Assembly: GCF_009208735.1 (NCBI RefSeq)
Contig: NZ_WFLJ01000001.1
Span: 372,001-436,000, forward strand
From: Janthinobacterium rivuli
Lineage (GTDB): Bacteria > Pseudomonadota > Gammaproteobacteria > Burkholderiales > Burkholderiaceae_D
Direction of reading: 5' to 3'
Length of the DNA stretch: 64,000 nt
Below are positions 53,505 to 60,722 of the stretch, piece by piece. How positions within the stretch are numbered: the stretch's first letter is position 1; each line of letters starts with the position of its first letter. The notes beneath the pieces are model-generated. The model was not told the origin of the DNA. It ran no database searches and was given only the letters and a program-made list of their open reading frames with translations. Position numbers and translations under genes: made by a program.

Positions 53505-54395
53505 CTACGCTTGTGCGCGCCTCAATGGGCGTTTCAGGTATTGCACCATCACCACGCCCAGCAGGGTCACGCCGCCGCCTATCACGTCGTAGCTGTGCAA
53601 GGTTTCCCCCAGGAACAACATGGCGATGATCACCGTAAACACGGGCAACAGATTCATCAATGTCGTCGCACGGCTCGGCCCCAGCTTGGCCAGGCCGTGC
53701 ATCCACAGGAACGGCGCGATGATGGATGCGGGGATGCCGGCGAACAGCACCAGCGGCAAGCCGGCGCCGGTGACGGGCGGTGCGGACTGGCTCAGGTAAT
53801 ACACGAACAGCACGGGCACGGCGCACCACACCTGGATCAGCAGCGAGTGCCAGTTATTCAGGGGAATCTTCCAGCGCTTGAGCAGCACGCCGTAGCCCGC
53901 ATACGACAGACACGCCAGCAGCATCAGGGCGTCGCCCACGGCCGCGCCATGGGCGATCAGCGCGGCCGGGTCGCCATGGCTGAGCAGATAGCCGAGTCCC
54001 AGCAAGGACACGAGGCCGCCGAACACGCCGCCCACGGTGGGCGTTTCGCCTAGCAGCAAGACGGACAGGCCGACGGCCAGCAGCGGCATCAGCGAAGCGA
54101 GGATGCCCATGTTGGTGGTCGTCGTCGTCTGCGCGGCGATGTAGGCCAGGCACTGGTACATGACCATGCCCAACATGCCCAGCACAAACAGTTTGCCCAG
54201 ATACGGCTGCACCACGGCCCGCTGCTTCCACACGCCGCGCCCAAACACGAGCGCCAGCAGCACGCCGGCCAGCAGCCAGCGGTAAAACGAGATGGCGGCC
54301 GGATCGATCACGCCCACGGCCAGCTTGCTGACGATGGTATTGATGGCCCAGATCAGCACGGCGATCACGGGTAACAGATAGTGCTTAACTTGCAT
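53505..54395 (-). CDS. EamA/DMT-family transporter
   Basis: Membrane protein of 296 residues with about ten hydrophobic segments and two EamA repeats: the first ends near LLLGETPTVGGVFGGLV, the second near LFLGETLHSYDVIGGG. These LGE motifs close each half. Family members export amino acids, metabolites or drugs; the substrate is not known. The ATG at 54395 (MQVKHYLLPVIAVLIWA) places the first segment directly at the start. It is divergent from an AraC-type regulator with clear direct repeats in between, so that regulator probably controls it. Confidence 0.92.
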   Translation of the reverse strand: MQVKHYLLPVIAVLIWAINTIVSKLAVGVIDPAAISFYRWLLAGVLLALVFGRGVWKQRAVVQPYLGKLFVLGMLGMVMYQCLAYIAAQTTTTTNMGILASLMPLLAVGLSVLLLGETPTVGGVFGGLVSLLGLGYLLSHGDPAALIAHGAAVGDALMLLACLSYAGYGVLLKRWKIPLNNWHSLLIQVWCAVPVLFVYYLSQSAPPVTGAGLPLVLFAGIPASIIAPFLWMHGLAKLGPSRATTLMNLLPVFTVIIAMLFLGETLHSYDVIGGGVTLLGVVMVQYLKRPLRRAQA

Positions 54396-54426
54396 GCGGC
54401 GTACTCCATTATTCGATACCACCATT

Positions 54427-54455
54427 TTCGCACGGTCCGATTCCATGGATATAAT
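54427..54455 (+). promoter_or_regulatory. Candidate sigma-70 promoter of the AraC-type gene
   Basis: A perfect TATAAT (54450-54455) is spaced 17 bases from a weaker TTCGCA (54427-54432). Transcription would begin near 54462, inside the first of two direct repeats. Confidence 0.6.
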
Positions 54456-54459
54456 GCAT

Positions 54460-54490
54460 ACCGGACAAACGATGCGAAGAACCGGACAAA
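54460..54490 (+). repeat. Two direct repeats ACCGGACAAA, likely AraC-type operator
   Basis: ACCGGACAAA occurs at 54460-54469 and 54481-54490, exactly 21 bases apart, which is two helical turns. AraC-family proteins bind such direct repeats. They lie just downstream of TATAAT and end six bases before the regulator's ATG, so binding should repress it. Confidence 0.75.
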
Positions 54491-54496
54491 GACACC

Positions 54497-55276
54497 ATGG
54501 CCAGCAACCAGCATTTCCCCGCCGTTTCCGACGCCCTGCCCTACCCCGTGTACTTTCGCCTCGACGATTACCACGCGCACCAGCAATTCGAATACCAGAG
54601 CCATCCATGGGGCCAGCTCACGTATTGCTCCACGGGCGTGATGGAAATCATGGTGGCGGGCCAGCGCTACCTGTCGCCGCCCCAGTATGCCGTGTGGATA
54701 CCGCCCGAAACCTTGCACGACGGCTATATCCGCCAGGACGTCGTGTTTCACTCCGCGTATATCGACGCCAGCCTGTGCGACCGGCTGCCGGCCCGGCCCT
54801 GCGCGCTGGTGCTGAGTCCCCTGCTCAAAGCCATCCTCGGCGACTTCGCCGGCCGGGGCGTCACCACGCCCTCCACCGTGGCCGACCAGCGCCTGGCGCA
54901 GGTGCTGGTCGATCAATTGCAGCTGGCGCCGTGCAGCCGCAACTATTTGCCCGGCAGCGACGAGCCCGTCATCGCGGCGCTGCTGGCCGCCCTGCAGGCG
55001 GAGCCGGGCAGTAACCGCTCACTGGCCGAATGGGCCGCGCAATTGCACGTGACCGAGCGCACCCTGGCGCGCCGCTGCCAGCGCGAACTGGGCATGCCGT
55101 TCGGCGAATGGCGGCAGCGCCAGCGTTTCCTGGCCGCGCTGCCCCTGCTGGAACAGGGAGCAACCGTGCAGGCGATCGCGCTGGAACTGGGCTATAGCAC
55201 GGCCTCCGCCTTCATCGCCATGTTTCGCCGGCAAAGCGGCGGCACGCCCGACCAGTTCCGCCGCGGCCTGCGCTGA
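54497..55276 (+). CDS. AraC-family transcriptional regulator
   Basis: Regulator of 259 residues with an N-terminal cupin-like sensing domain (HQQFEYQSHPWGQLTYCSTG, then YAVWIPPETLHDGYI) and a C-terminal double helix-turn-helix (SLAEWAAQLHVTERTLARRC and VQAIALELGYSTASAFIAMF followed by FRRQSGGTPDQFRR). The cupin begins with histidines placed as in metal- or ligand-binding jelly rolls. It is divergent from the EamA transporter gene, with repeats in the shared region, so the two form a likely export-control pair. Confidence 0.93.
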   Translation: MASNQHFPAVSDALPYPVYFRLDDYHAHQQFEYQSHPWGQLTYCSTGVMEIMVAGQRYLSPPQYAVWIPPETLHDGYIRQDVVFHSAYIDASLCDRLPARPCALVLSPLLKAILGDFAGRGVTTPSTVADQRLAQVLVDQLQLAPCSRNYLPGSDEPVIAALLAALQAEPGSNRSLAEWAAQLHVTERTLARRCQRELGMPFGEWRQRQRFLAALPLLEQGATVQAIALELGYSTASAFIAMFRRQSGGTPDQFRRGLR

Positions 55277-55357
55277 AAAAGGGAACCAGGGGGTAGCCGC
55301 CTTGTCATATGGGGATGCTAAAATTCAAACATCTTTCCAGAGAGCAAAAGGACGCGC

Positions 55358-57820
55358 ATGAACCCCAGCACCGAAACGGCCCGTGAAACCCCAGGCAGCG
55401 AGGATGTGCCGCAGGTGACAGAGACGACCGTGACGGCGCCCGCGTCCATCCGCCTGGACAAGGAAGACATACCCACCGTGCTGGGCAAGCTGCGCACCCT
55501 GGTGCAGGACAAGACGCGTTTCGAGCCGCACGACATCACGCCGCTGGCCGAGGAAGACGTGCTGCAGGATTTTTCCCTGCAGGCCAACTACGCACTGGAA
55601 GCACGCTTCGAGCAACGCGTCATCAACGGCTATTTCGCGCCGTCGGGCAATGACTGCCATTGCGGCTCGCATGAGGTGGGAGCGCTCGCTCACGCGCAGG
55701 AGAAGGAACGCCTGCGCCGCGCGGCGGCCAAGCTCGACAATGCCTTGCGCCAGGCGGGCCAGGCCTACAATGGCGTCGAGGCGGGCCTCTACCTGCCGCA
55801 TGCCGTCAAGCACTGGCACCTGGACACCTGCAACAACTGCCATGGCAAGGGCCGCATCGGCTGCCACACCTGCCACGGCGCGACGACGGAAACCTGCTGG
55901 AACTGCCACGGCGGGCGCACCGTCAGCTGCGACGCCTATGGCTGCTACGGCAGCGGCAAGGTGTCGTGCTCGTATTGCAGCGGCAGCGGCACGGTCACCG
56001 AGCAAGTCACCGACTACATCACGGTGCAAGTGCCCACTACCACCTACAGCAACGGCAGTTCGCACACCAGCTACCACAGCGAAACGCGGCCCCAGTACCG
56101 CACCGAATACCGCTCCTGCCACCATTGCAGCTTCGGCAAGGTCAGCTGCAGCACTTGCCACGGTGCCGGCAACGTCAATTGCGGCACCTGCCGCGCCAGC
56201 GGCAGCATCACCTGCCGGACCTGCAGCGGCGTGGGCGACTTGCGCTGCAACCCGTGCGACGGTTCCGGCAAGGTGGGCAAGGCGGCCTGGGTCGACGTGC
56301 ACGTGGCGCCCGGCTACAGCGTCAGCCTGCCCAAGCAGGCGCCCGACGACGCGCGCCGCATCCGCGACAAGGAGAGCGTGCACTCACTGGCGGCCATTGC
56401 CAGCAGCCTGGCCCTGGCGAAAGTGAGCATTTACAATGAAGACCAGCCGCAGGAAGTCGACGCCCTGTATGGCGGCAAGCTGCGCATCGTGCGCCTGGAC
56501 GCATCGTGCAACGCGGAAAAGCACCACCTGGTGGCGTACGGCACGGACTTGCGCTGGCTGACCCTCGACGACATCGTGGAAAAGCTGCTGCGCGGCGACC
56601 TCAAGGCCCTCAGCGACGCGCTGGCCGGCAGCGCCGACGACGGCCTGTTCTCGGCCCACGTGCAGGGTTTGCTCACGCCGCTGCGCGACGTGGCCGCCTC
56701 GGAATTGAATGCGGACGTGATCGAGTCCGTCCTCGGCGGCGACGCGGACCACGCGCACGTCGATGTCGTCTCCGCCGAGTACGCGCAGAACGTGCGCACC
56801 TGCGTGCTCGGTGCCTTGCGCCAGGTCTACACGCGGCTGGCCAAGCAATTCTGGTGGAAAAGCGCGCTGGCCGCCCTGGCCGCCGCCATCACCACCTGGT
56901 TCTTCGCCGGCCGCGGCGCCGCCGCCGTCGCCGGCCTGCTCGTCACGGGCGCCGGCTACTGGCTGTTCAACCGCAAGGTCAAAGCCGTGCTCAGCGAAGC
57001 GCTGGGCGGCGAGCGGCAGGCCGAACGGGCCATGGGCATCGCCGGCAAGGGCCGCCGCAACCAGCTGGCGCACGTGCTGATCCTCGCGCCCGCCAGCCTG
57101 GCCGTGCTGGCCGCCAGCTATGGCTTGCCCGTGCGCGTGCGCCCCGCCGCGCCGCCGCAGCAGGCGGCCATGGCGTCGGCGCCCGTCGCGCCGCATGCGC
57201 CGGCCGCCGTGCCGCAGGACGCGAGCAGCGCCAAGGCCGTCAAGCTGTACGAAAATGGCGACAAGACGCAGGCGCTGGCCATGCTGGAAAGCCTGGTCGG
57301 CAAGGGCGACGCGGGCGCGTATGGTCTGTATGGCTGGATGCTGCTGATGGGCGAAGGCCAACCCGGCCCCGTCACGGCGCCGACGGCGCAGCAGCGCGCG
57401 GCGCGCCAGGTGGCCGCCAAGCCCCTGATCGGCAAGGGCCTGGTGAAGAACGACAGCTATGCGCTGACGGCGAAAGGCGTGATGCAGGCCGAAGGCTGGC
57501 AGGAGCCGCGCAACATGGCGCGCGGGCTCGACCTGCTGAAACAGGCCGCCAACAAGGGCAATGCACAAGCCATGCACCTATTGGGGCTGTATAACGTGCG
57601 CGGCTACCAGATTCCCGTCAACCACAAGGAAGCGCGCAAATGGTTCACCCTGGCCGCCGACAAGGGCAGCGCGGGCGACATCTACAACCTGGGACTGATG
57701 GACTGGGAAGGCGCGGGCTTGAAACGCCCCGACCGCGCCAGCGCCATGCAGCGCTGGAAGATCGCCGCCGCCATGGGAGAAGAGCGCGCGATCAAGGCCG
57801 TTGCGCAGGGACAGCCTTAA
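55358..57820 (+). CDS. Cysteine-rich zinc-finger, membrane and Sel1-repeat protein
   Basis: Unusual 820-residue protein of unknown function. Order: an N-terminal soluble part with CHCGSHEVG near 100; a Cys-rich block (158-300) with ten cysteine pairs, such as CNNCHGKG, CHTCHG, CSYCSGSG, CSTCHGAG and CNPCDGSG, like repeated DnaJ zinc fingers, split by a Thr/Ser/Tyr-rich insert (220-250); a mixed middle domain (310-500); a hydrophobic pair (about 506-545) and a further membrane segment (575-592); and a C-terminal TPR/Sel1-like repeat domain (about 620-820) with AMHLLGLYNVRGYQI. It stands alone, followed by a 102-bp palindrome and a terminator. Confidence 0.85.
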   Translation: MNPSTETARETPGSEDVPQVTETTVTAPASIRLDKEDIPTVLGKLRTLVQDKTRFEPHDITPLAEEDVLQDFSLQANYALEARFEQRVINGYFAPSGNDCHCGSHEVGALAHAQEKERLRRAAAKLDNALRQAGQAYNGVEAGLYLPHAVKHWHLDTCNNCHGKGRIGCHTCHGATTETCWNCHGGRTVSCDAYGCYGSGKVSCSYCSGSGTVTEQVTDYITVQVPTTTYSNGSSHTSYHSETRPQYRTEYRSCHHCSFGKVSCSTCHGAGNVNCGTCRASGSITCRTCSGVGDLRCNPCDGSGKVGKAAWVDVHVAPGYSVSLPKQAPDDARRIRDKESVHSLAAIASSLALAKVSIYNEDQPQEVDALYGGKLRIVRLDASCNAEKHHLVAYGTDLRWLTLDDIVEKLLRGDLKALSDALAGSADDGLFSAHVQGLLTPLRDVAASELNADVIESVLGGDADHAHVDVVSAEYAQNVRTCVLGALRQVYTRLAKQFWWKSALAALAAAITTWFFAGRGAAAVAGLLVTGAGYWLFNRKVKAVLSEALGGERQAERAMGIAGKGRRNQLAHVLILAPASLAVLAASYGLPVRVRPAAPPQQAAMASAPVAPHAPAAVPQDASSAKAVKLYENGDKTQALAMLESLVGKGDAGAYGLYGWMLLMGEGQPGPVTAPTAQQRAARQVAAKPLIGKGLVKNDSYALTAKGVMQAEGWQEPRNMARGLDLLKQAANKGNAQAMHLLGLYNVRGYQIPVNHKEARKWFTLAADKGSAGDIYNLGLMDWEGAGLKRPDRASAMQRWKIAAAMGEERAIKAVAQGQP

Positions 57821-57922
57821 GGAGCACCTGAGAAAAAGCCCATGGCGTTGTTGCGTTGCCTGGCCGTACGTTCGTACTGCCTGCGGCAACGCGCCTAGCC
57901 CTGAGCATTTTTCAGGCGCTCC
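57821..57922. repeat. 102-bp imperfect palindromic element
   Basis: The ends GGAGCACCTGAGAAAAA and ATTTTTCAGGCGCTCC are imperfect complements, and the centre is GTACG-TT-CGTAC; outer ends and centre share one axis at 57871.5. Inner arms TTGCGTTGCC and GGCAACGCG also pair. It begins at the base after the stop codon of the Cys-rich protein gene. It looks like a non-coding mobile repeat (MITE-like) of Betaproteobacteria. Confidence 0.7.
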
Positions 57923-57927
57923 AGCAG

Positions 57928-57953
57928 AGCGGCGGAAAAAGTCGCCGCTTTTT
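57928..57953 (+). terminator. Rho-independent terminator after the Cys-rich protein gene
   Basis: AGCGGCG (57928-57934) pairs with CGCCGCT (57943-57949), followed by a T run. It lies just beyond the 102-bp palindrome. Confidence 0.8.
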
Positions 57954-57958
57954 GATTT

Positions 57959-58603
57959 TTACACCGCCGCCAGCGCCTGCAAGGCCATGGGGTTCGGCGT
58001 CGGCTCGCCGATTTTCGTCAGCAGGTTGCGGTCCGTGTGGTGGAACGGTTCATCCTTGCCGCGGATCAGCATGACCGTGTCCTCGTCGTAGCCCCAGGTG
58101 CCGTCGGCGTGGATATCGACCTTGATGCGGTATTCGACGGTGGTGAACGCGTGTTCGAGGAAGGGGTTCGAGCAGATGCCGTAGGCCGTCGAATCGCGCT
58201 TGGCCACCAGTTCGAAACTGGTGGCGTCCGCCGTCGTCGTGCCCGACGCCATGGCGATCTGGCCGCGCGGGATGGCCAGGGTCTGGATCACGGCGCCCGT
58301 GGCCGGCTCCCACAGCCAGTAGCCCACCTGCTCATGATACGTCTTGACTTGATCGGGCTTGGTGATGTGGATGTAGTAGCGCAGGCCGTAGAACAGTTGC
58401 GGACCGTTGGTGACGGGGTCGATCGGCTGCAGCTCGATGCGCTCGACGAACGCCTGCTTGCGCGGACCGTCCGCTTTCGGCTTGACGTCCAGGCCGCGCG
58501 TACCGGTCCAGATGCCGGCCATGCCGGTCAGGGGGCCGAGGTTGTTCAGGGTGTGCACGTCGGCGGACGGCTCGGTGTAGATATCTTCGGGAAAATCGCT
58601 CAT
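57959..58603 (-). CDS. Nitrobindin-like haem-binding beta-barrel protein (FABP/THAP4 family)
   Basis: Predicted ten-stranded beta-barrel of 214 residues from the ATG at 58603. The motif GMAGIWTGTRG near the start corresponds to the conserved G-x-W-x-G-x-G of nitrobindins, and later segments (YGLRYYIHITKP, QVGYWLWEPATGAVIQTLAI, WGYDEDTVMLI) fit the barrel. Family members can bind haem in the ferric state and react with peroxynitrite. A His in FHHTDRN close to the C-terminus could be the iron ligand. No signal peptide. It lies 56 bases downstream of the hypothetical gene on the same strand. Confidence 0.8.
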   Translation of the reverse strand: MSDFPEDIYTEPSADVHTLNNLGPLTGMAGIWTGTRGLDVKPKADGPRKQAFVERIELQPIDPVTNGPQLFYGLRYYIHITKPDQVKTYHEQVGYWLWEPATGAVIQTLAIPRGQIAMASGTTTADATSFELVAKRDSTAYGICSNPFLEHAFTTVEYRIKVDIHADGTWGYDEDTVMLIRGKDEPFHHTDRNLLTKIGEPTPNPMALQALAAV

Positions 58604-58659
58604 GCGGAAGTCTTCAAAATGGGGCAACAGTGCTTGCCCCTATTGTAAGACCTTGGCCG

Positions 58660-59187
58660 CTATCGGGGAAAGAGCGCGATGTGGCGTTCGATGAGCGAAA
58701 TCAAGGCCAGCGCCAGCGCGGGGCGCTGCGCCGCGAACACGGCTTCGTCGCGCGTTTGCCGCAGGTTCGCGGCCGCCTCGGGCAGGTCCAATGCACCGGC
58801 GATGAAGGCCGCCACCGCATCGATATTCGCATACAGGGCGCTGTCGAAGCCTTCCCACTCCACATAGGCCAGCCACTCGGCCAGGGTCACCACACAGGCG
58901 ACGGGCGGCGCCAGGGCCGCGATGCGCGCGGCGCGCAGCACGCTGTCGCTGCGGATATCTTCGTGCTGCAAGACGGCCAGCGCCACGTGCTGCAGCGCGT
59001 CTTCCGGGTCGCGCCGGTACTTGTTCAGCAGGCGCTGCGTCAGCGTGTAGCGCTCGATGTCGATGCCGCGCAGGGCGGCCGCCACGTGGTCGTCATGCAG
59101 CGCCAGGTGGCGCGCCGCGCAGGCCGCGTCCACGCCCGCTTTCGCGGCGACGATCTCGGTGAGCTGCTGGCGGCGCGCGTCATCCAT
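58660..59187 (-). CDS. Hypothetical protein downstream of map
   Basis: Not recognised. A 175-residue, largely helical protein that starts MDDARRQQLTEIVAAKAGVD and contains VTLAEWLAYVEWEGFDSALY and LRQTRDEAVFAAQRPALALA. No signal peptide or membrane segment, and two Cys (in DAACAAR and VACVVT). It follows the methionine aminopeptidase gene after two bases, so it is probably on the same TetR-controlled transcript. A functional link to the aminopeptidase is possible but unproven. Confidence 0.7.
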   Translation of the reverse strand: MDDARRQQLTEIVAAKAGVDAACAARHLALHDDHVAAALRGIDIERYTLTQRLLNKYRRDPEDALQHVALAVLQHEDIRSDSVLRAARIAALAPPVACVVTLAEWLAYVEWEGFDSALYANIDAVAAFIAGALDLPEAAANLRQTRDEAVFAAQRPALALALISLIERHIALFPR

Positions 59188-59189
59188 GC

Positions 59190-59993
59190 TTACACCAGCG
59201 GCTCGGTCAAGCCGGTCAGGGTGAAGATCTCAAAGCCCGTTTCGGTCACGGCCAGCGAGTGCTCGAACTGCGCCGACAGCGAACGGTCTTTCGTCACCGT
59301 CGTCCATTTGTCGGGCAAGACCTTGACCTGGTAGCTGCCCACGTTGAGCATCGGTTCAATCGTGAAGATCATGCCCGGTTCCAGCACGATGCCCGTGCCG
59401 GCGCGGCCATAGTGCAGCACTTGCGGCGTGTCGTGGAAGACCTGGCCCACGCCATGGCCGCAGAAATCGCGCACGGAGGAAAAGCCCTGCGCCTTGGCCA
59501 CCGCTTCGATGGCGGCGCCCACGTCGCCCAGGGTGGCACCCGGACGCACGGTGTGGATGCCGGCCATCATGGCTTCATACGCCGTGTTGACGAGGCGATT
59601 GGCGAGGATGGACACGGCGCCCACCTTGAAGGTGCGGCTGGTGTCGCCGAACCAGCCATTGAACTTCGGCGTCACGTCGATGTTCAGGATGTCGCCCACT
59701 TTCAGGATCTTGGTCTCGGACGGAATGCCGTGCGTGACCACGTGATTGACGGAGATGCAGCTGGCGTGCTTGTAGCCGTGGTAGTCGATGGTGCCGGGAA
59801 TGGCGCCGGCGGCGCGCATGAATTCCTCGCACAGGGCGTCGAGCCTGGCCGTCGAGACGCCGGGTTTGACGAAGGGCGTGATGTAGTCGAGCGTGTCGGC
59901 GGCGATGCGGCCGGCCGCGCGCATGCCGATGAAGCCTTCTTCATCGTGCAGGGGGATTTTCTTGCCGTGTTCAAGCTGGGTGGAATAGCGCAT
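59190..59993 (-). CDS. map: Type I methionine aminopeptidase
   Basis: Removes N-terminal methionine from proteins. The start at 59993 (MRYSTQLEHGKKIPLHDEEG) gives 267 residues. Metal ligands of the pita-bread fold can be seen: Asp in LNIDVTPKFNGWFGDTSRTF (two), His in DFCGHGVGQVFHDTP, and Glu in FTIEPMLN and AQFEHSLAVTE. The active-site His is in DYHGYKHASCISVNHVV. It has no zinc-binding N-terminal extension. It lies 17 bases after a TetR-family gene, which is not the usual setting beside rpsB, so it may be a second, regulated copy. Confidence 0.95.
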   Translation of the reverse strand: MRYSTQLEHGKKIPLHDEEGFIGMRAAGRIAADTLDYITPFVKPGVSTARLDALCEEFMRAAGAIPGTIDYHGYKHASCISVNHVVTHGIPSETKILKVGDILNIDVTPKFNGWFGDTSRTFKVGAVSILANRLVNTAYEAMMAGIHTVRPGATLGDVGAAIEAVAKAQGFSSVRDFCGHGVGQVFHDTPQVLHYGRAGTGIVLEPGMIFTIEPMLNVGSYQVKVLPDKWTTVTKDRSLSAQFEHSLAVTETGFEIFTLTGLTEPLV

Positions 59994-60010
59994 GGGGATT
60001 CTTTTCTTTG

Positions 60011-60610
60011 TTAGTGTGATGTGGCATGTGAGGCCCAGCCGCGCACGGCGTCGTGCGAAGCGCGCAGCATGGCGTCGACGCTGGCCGGTATCGGCCGCTC
60101 CTGGGTCAGGTAAGGCCTGACGACGGCCACGGGCGCGTCGATCAGCACGAATTTGAGCAGCATGTGATCGAGGTCGAGCTCCGTGGTGGCGGGCATGGCT
60201 TCGGCGCAGCGCACGAAGCAGGCGTCGAGCGCCGCCTGCTCCTCTTCCACGGCGGCCAGCAACTCCTCGCTGAGGCCACCGCTGAAATCGGGGCTGTCCG
60301 CGCATTGCAGCAGGAAGCGCGCATACACGGGCTTGCGCCGGCACCAGTCCAGCAGACCGTGCACGCCGGCCCAGGTATCGCCGCCGAGCCAGCGGCTGGC
60401 CACTTCCTCGCGGAAGTCGCTCTTCACGCGCAGCCAGGCGCGCGCCAGGATGGCGTTGCGCGAATCGAAGCGGTGATACACGGAACCGATGGGCGCACCG
60501 GCCTTGACGGCGATGGCGGCCATCGACACGGCGCCCACGCCGCACTGGGCGGCGACGGCGATCGCGCTGTCGATGAAGTTGTTTTCGTTGAATTTTGCGA
60601 GTCTGACCAT
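60011..60610 (-). CDS. TetR-family transcriptional regulator
   Basis: Regulator of 199 residues. The N-terminal helix-turn-helix reads FIDSAIAVAAQCGVGAVSMA, then AIAVKAGAPIGSVYHRFDSR with the SVYHRF recognition helix; a helical ligand domain follows. A perfect operator palindrome begins at the first base of its start codon and a promoter overlaps it, so the mRNA may begin at the A of ATG. It precedes map by 17 bases and probably represses its own operon. The inducer is unknown. Confidence 0.93.
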   Translation of the reverse strand: MVRLAKFNENNFIDSAIAVAAQCGVGAVSMAAIAVKAGAPIGSVYHRFDSRNAILARAWLRVKSDFREEVASRWLGGDTWAGVHGLLDWCRRKPVYARFLLQCADSPDFSGGLSEELLAAVEEEQAALDACFVRCAEAMPATTELDLDHMLLKFVLIDAPVAVVRPYLTQERPIPASVDAMLRASHDAVRGWASHATSH

Positions 60611-60637
60611 TCAAATAGAATACAGATTCTATTTGAA
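60610..60637. promoter_or_regulatory. TetR operator, 28-bp perfect palindrome
   Basis: Arms TTCAAATAGAAT (60610-60621) and the exact complement (60626-60637) surround ACAG. It overlaps the -10 region and the spacer of the promoter of the tetR-type gene and touches its start codon. Confidence 0.9.
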
Positions 60638-60645
60638 TCCGTCAA
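60617..60645 (-). promoter_or_regulatory. Promoter of the tetR-map operon, possible leaderless mRNA
   Basis: On the minus strand TTGACG (60640-60645) and TATTCT (60617-60622) are 17 bases apart. The seventh base after the -10 hexamer is the A of the ATG at 60610, and there is no ribosome site, so a leaderless transcript is likely. Confidence 0.65.
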
Positions 60646-60722
60646 GCGGCCCCAGATGCGCCGACAAGAGTTGCCGCGCTGCCTTACAATGGTATGCACG
60701 AACCGCTACAAGGAGAATCCGC

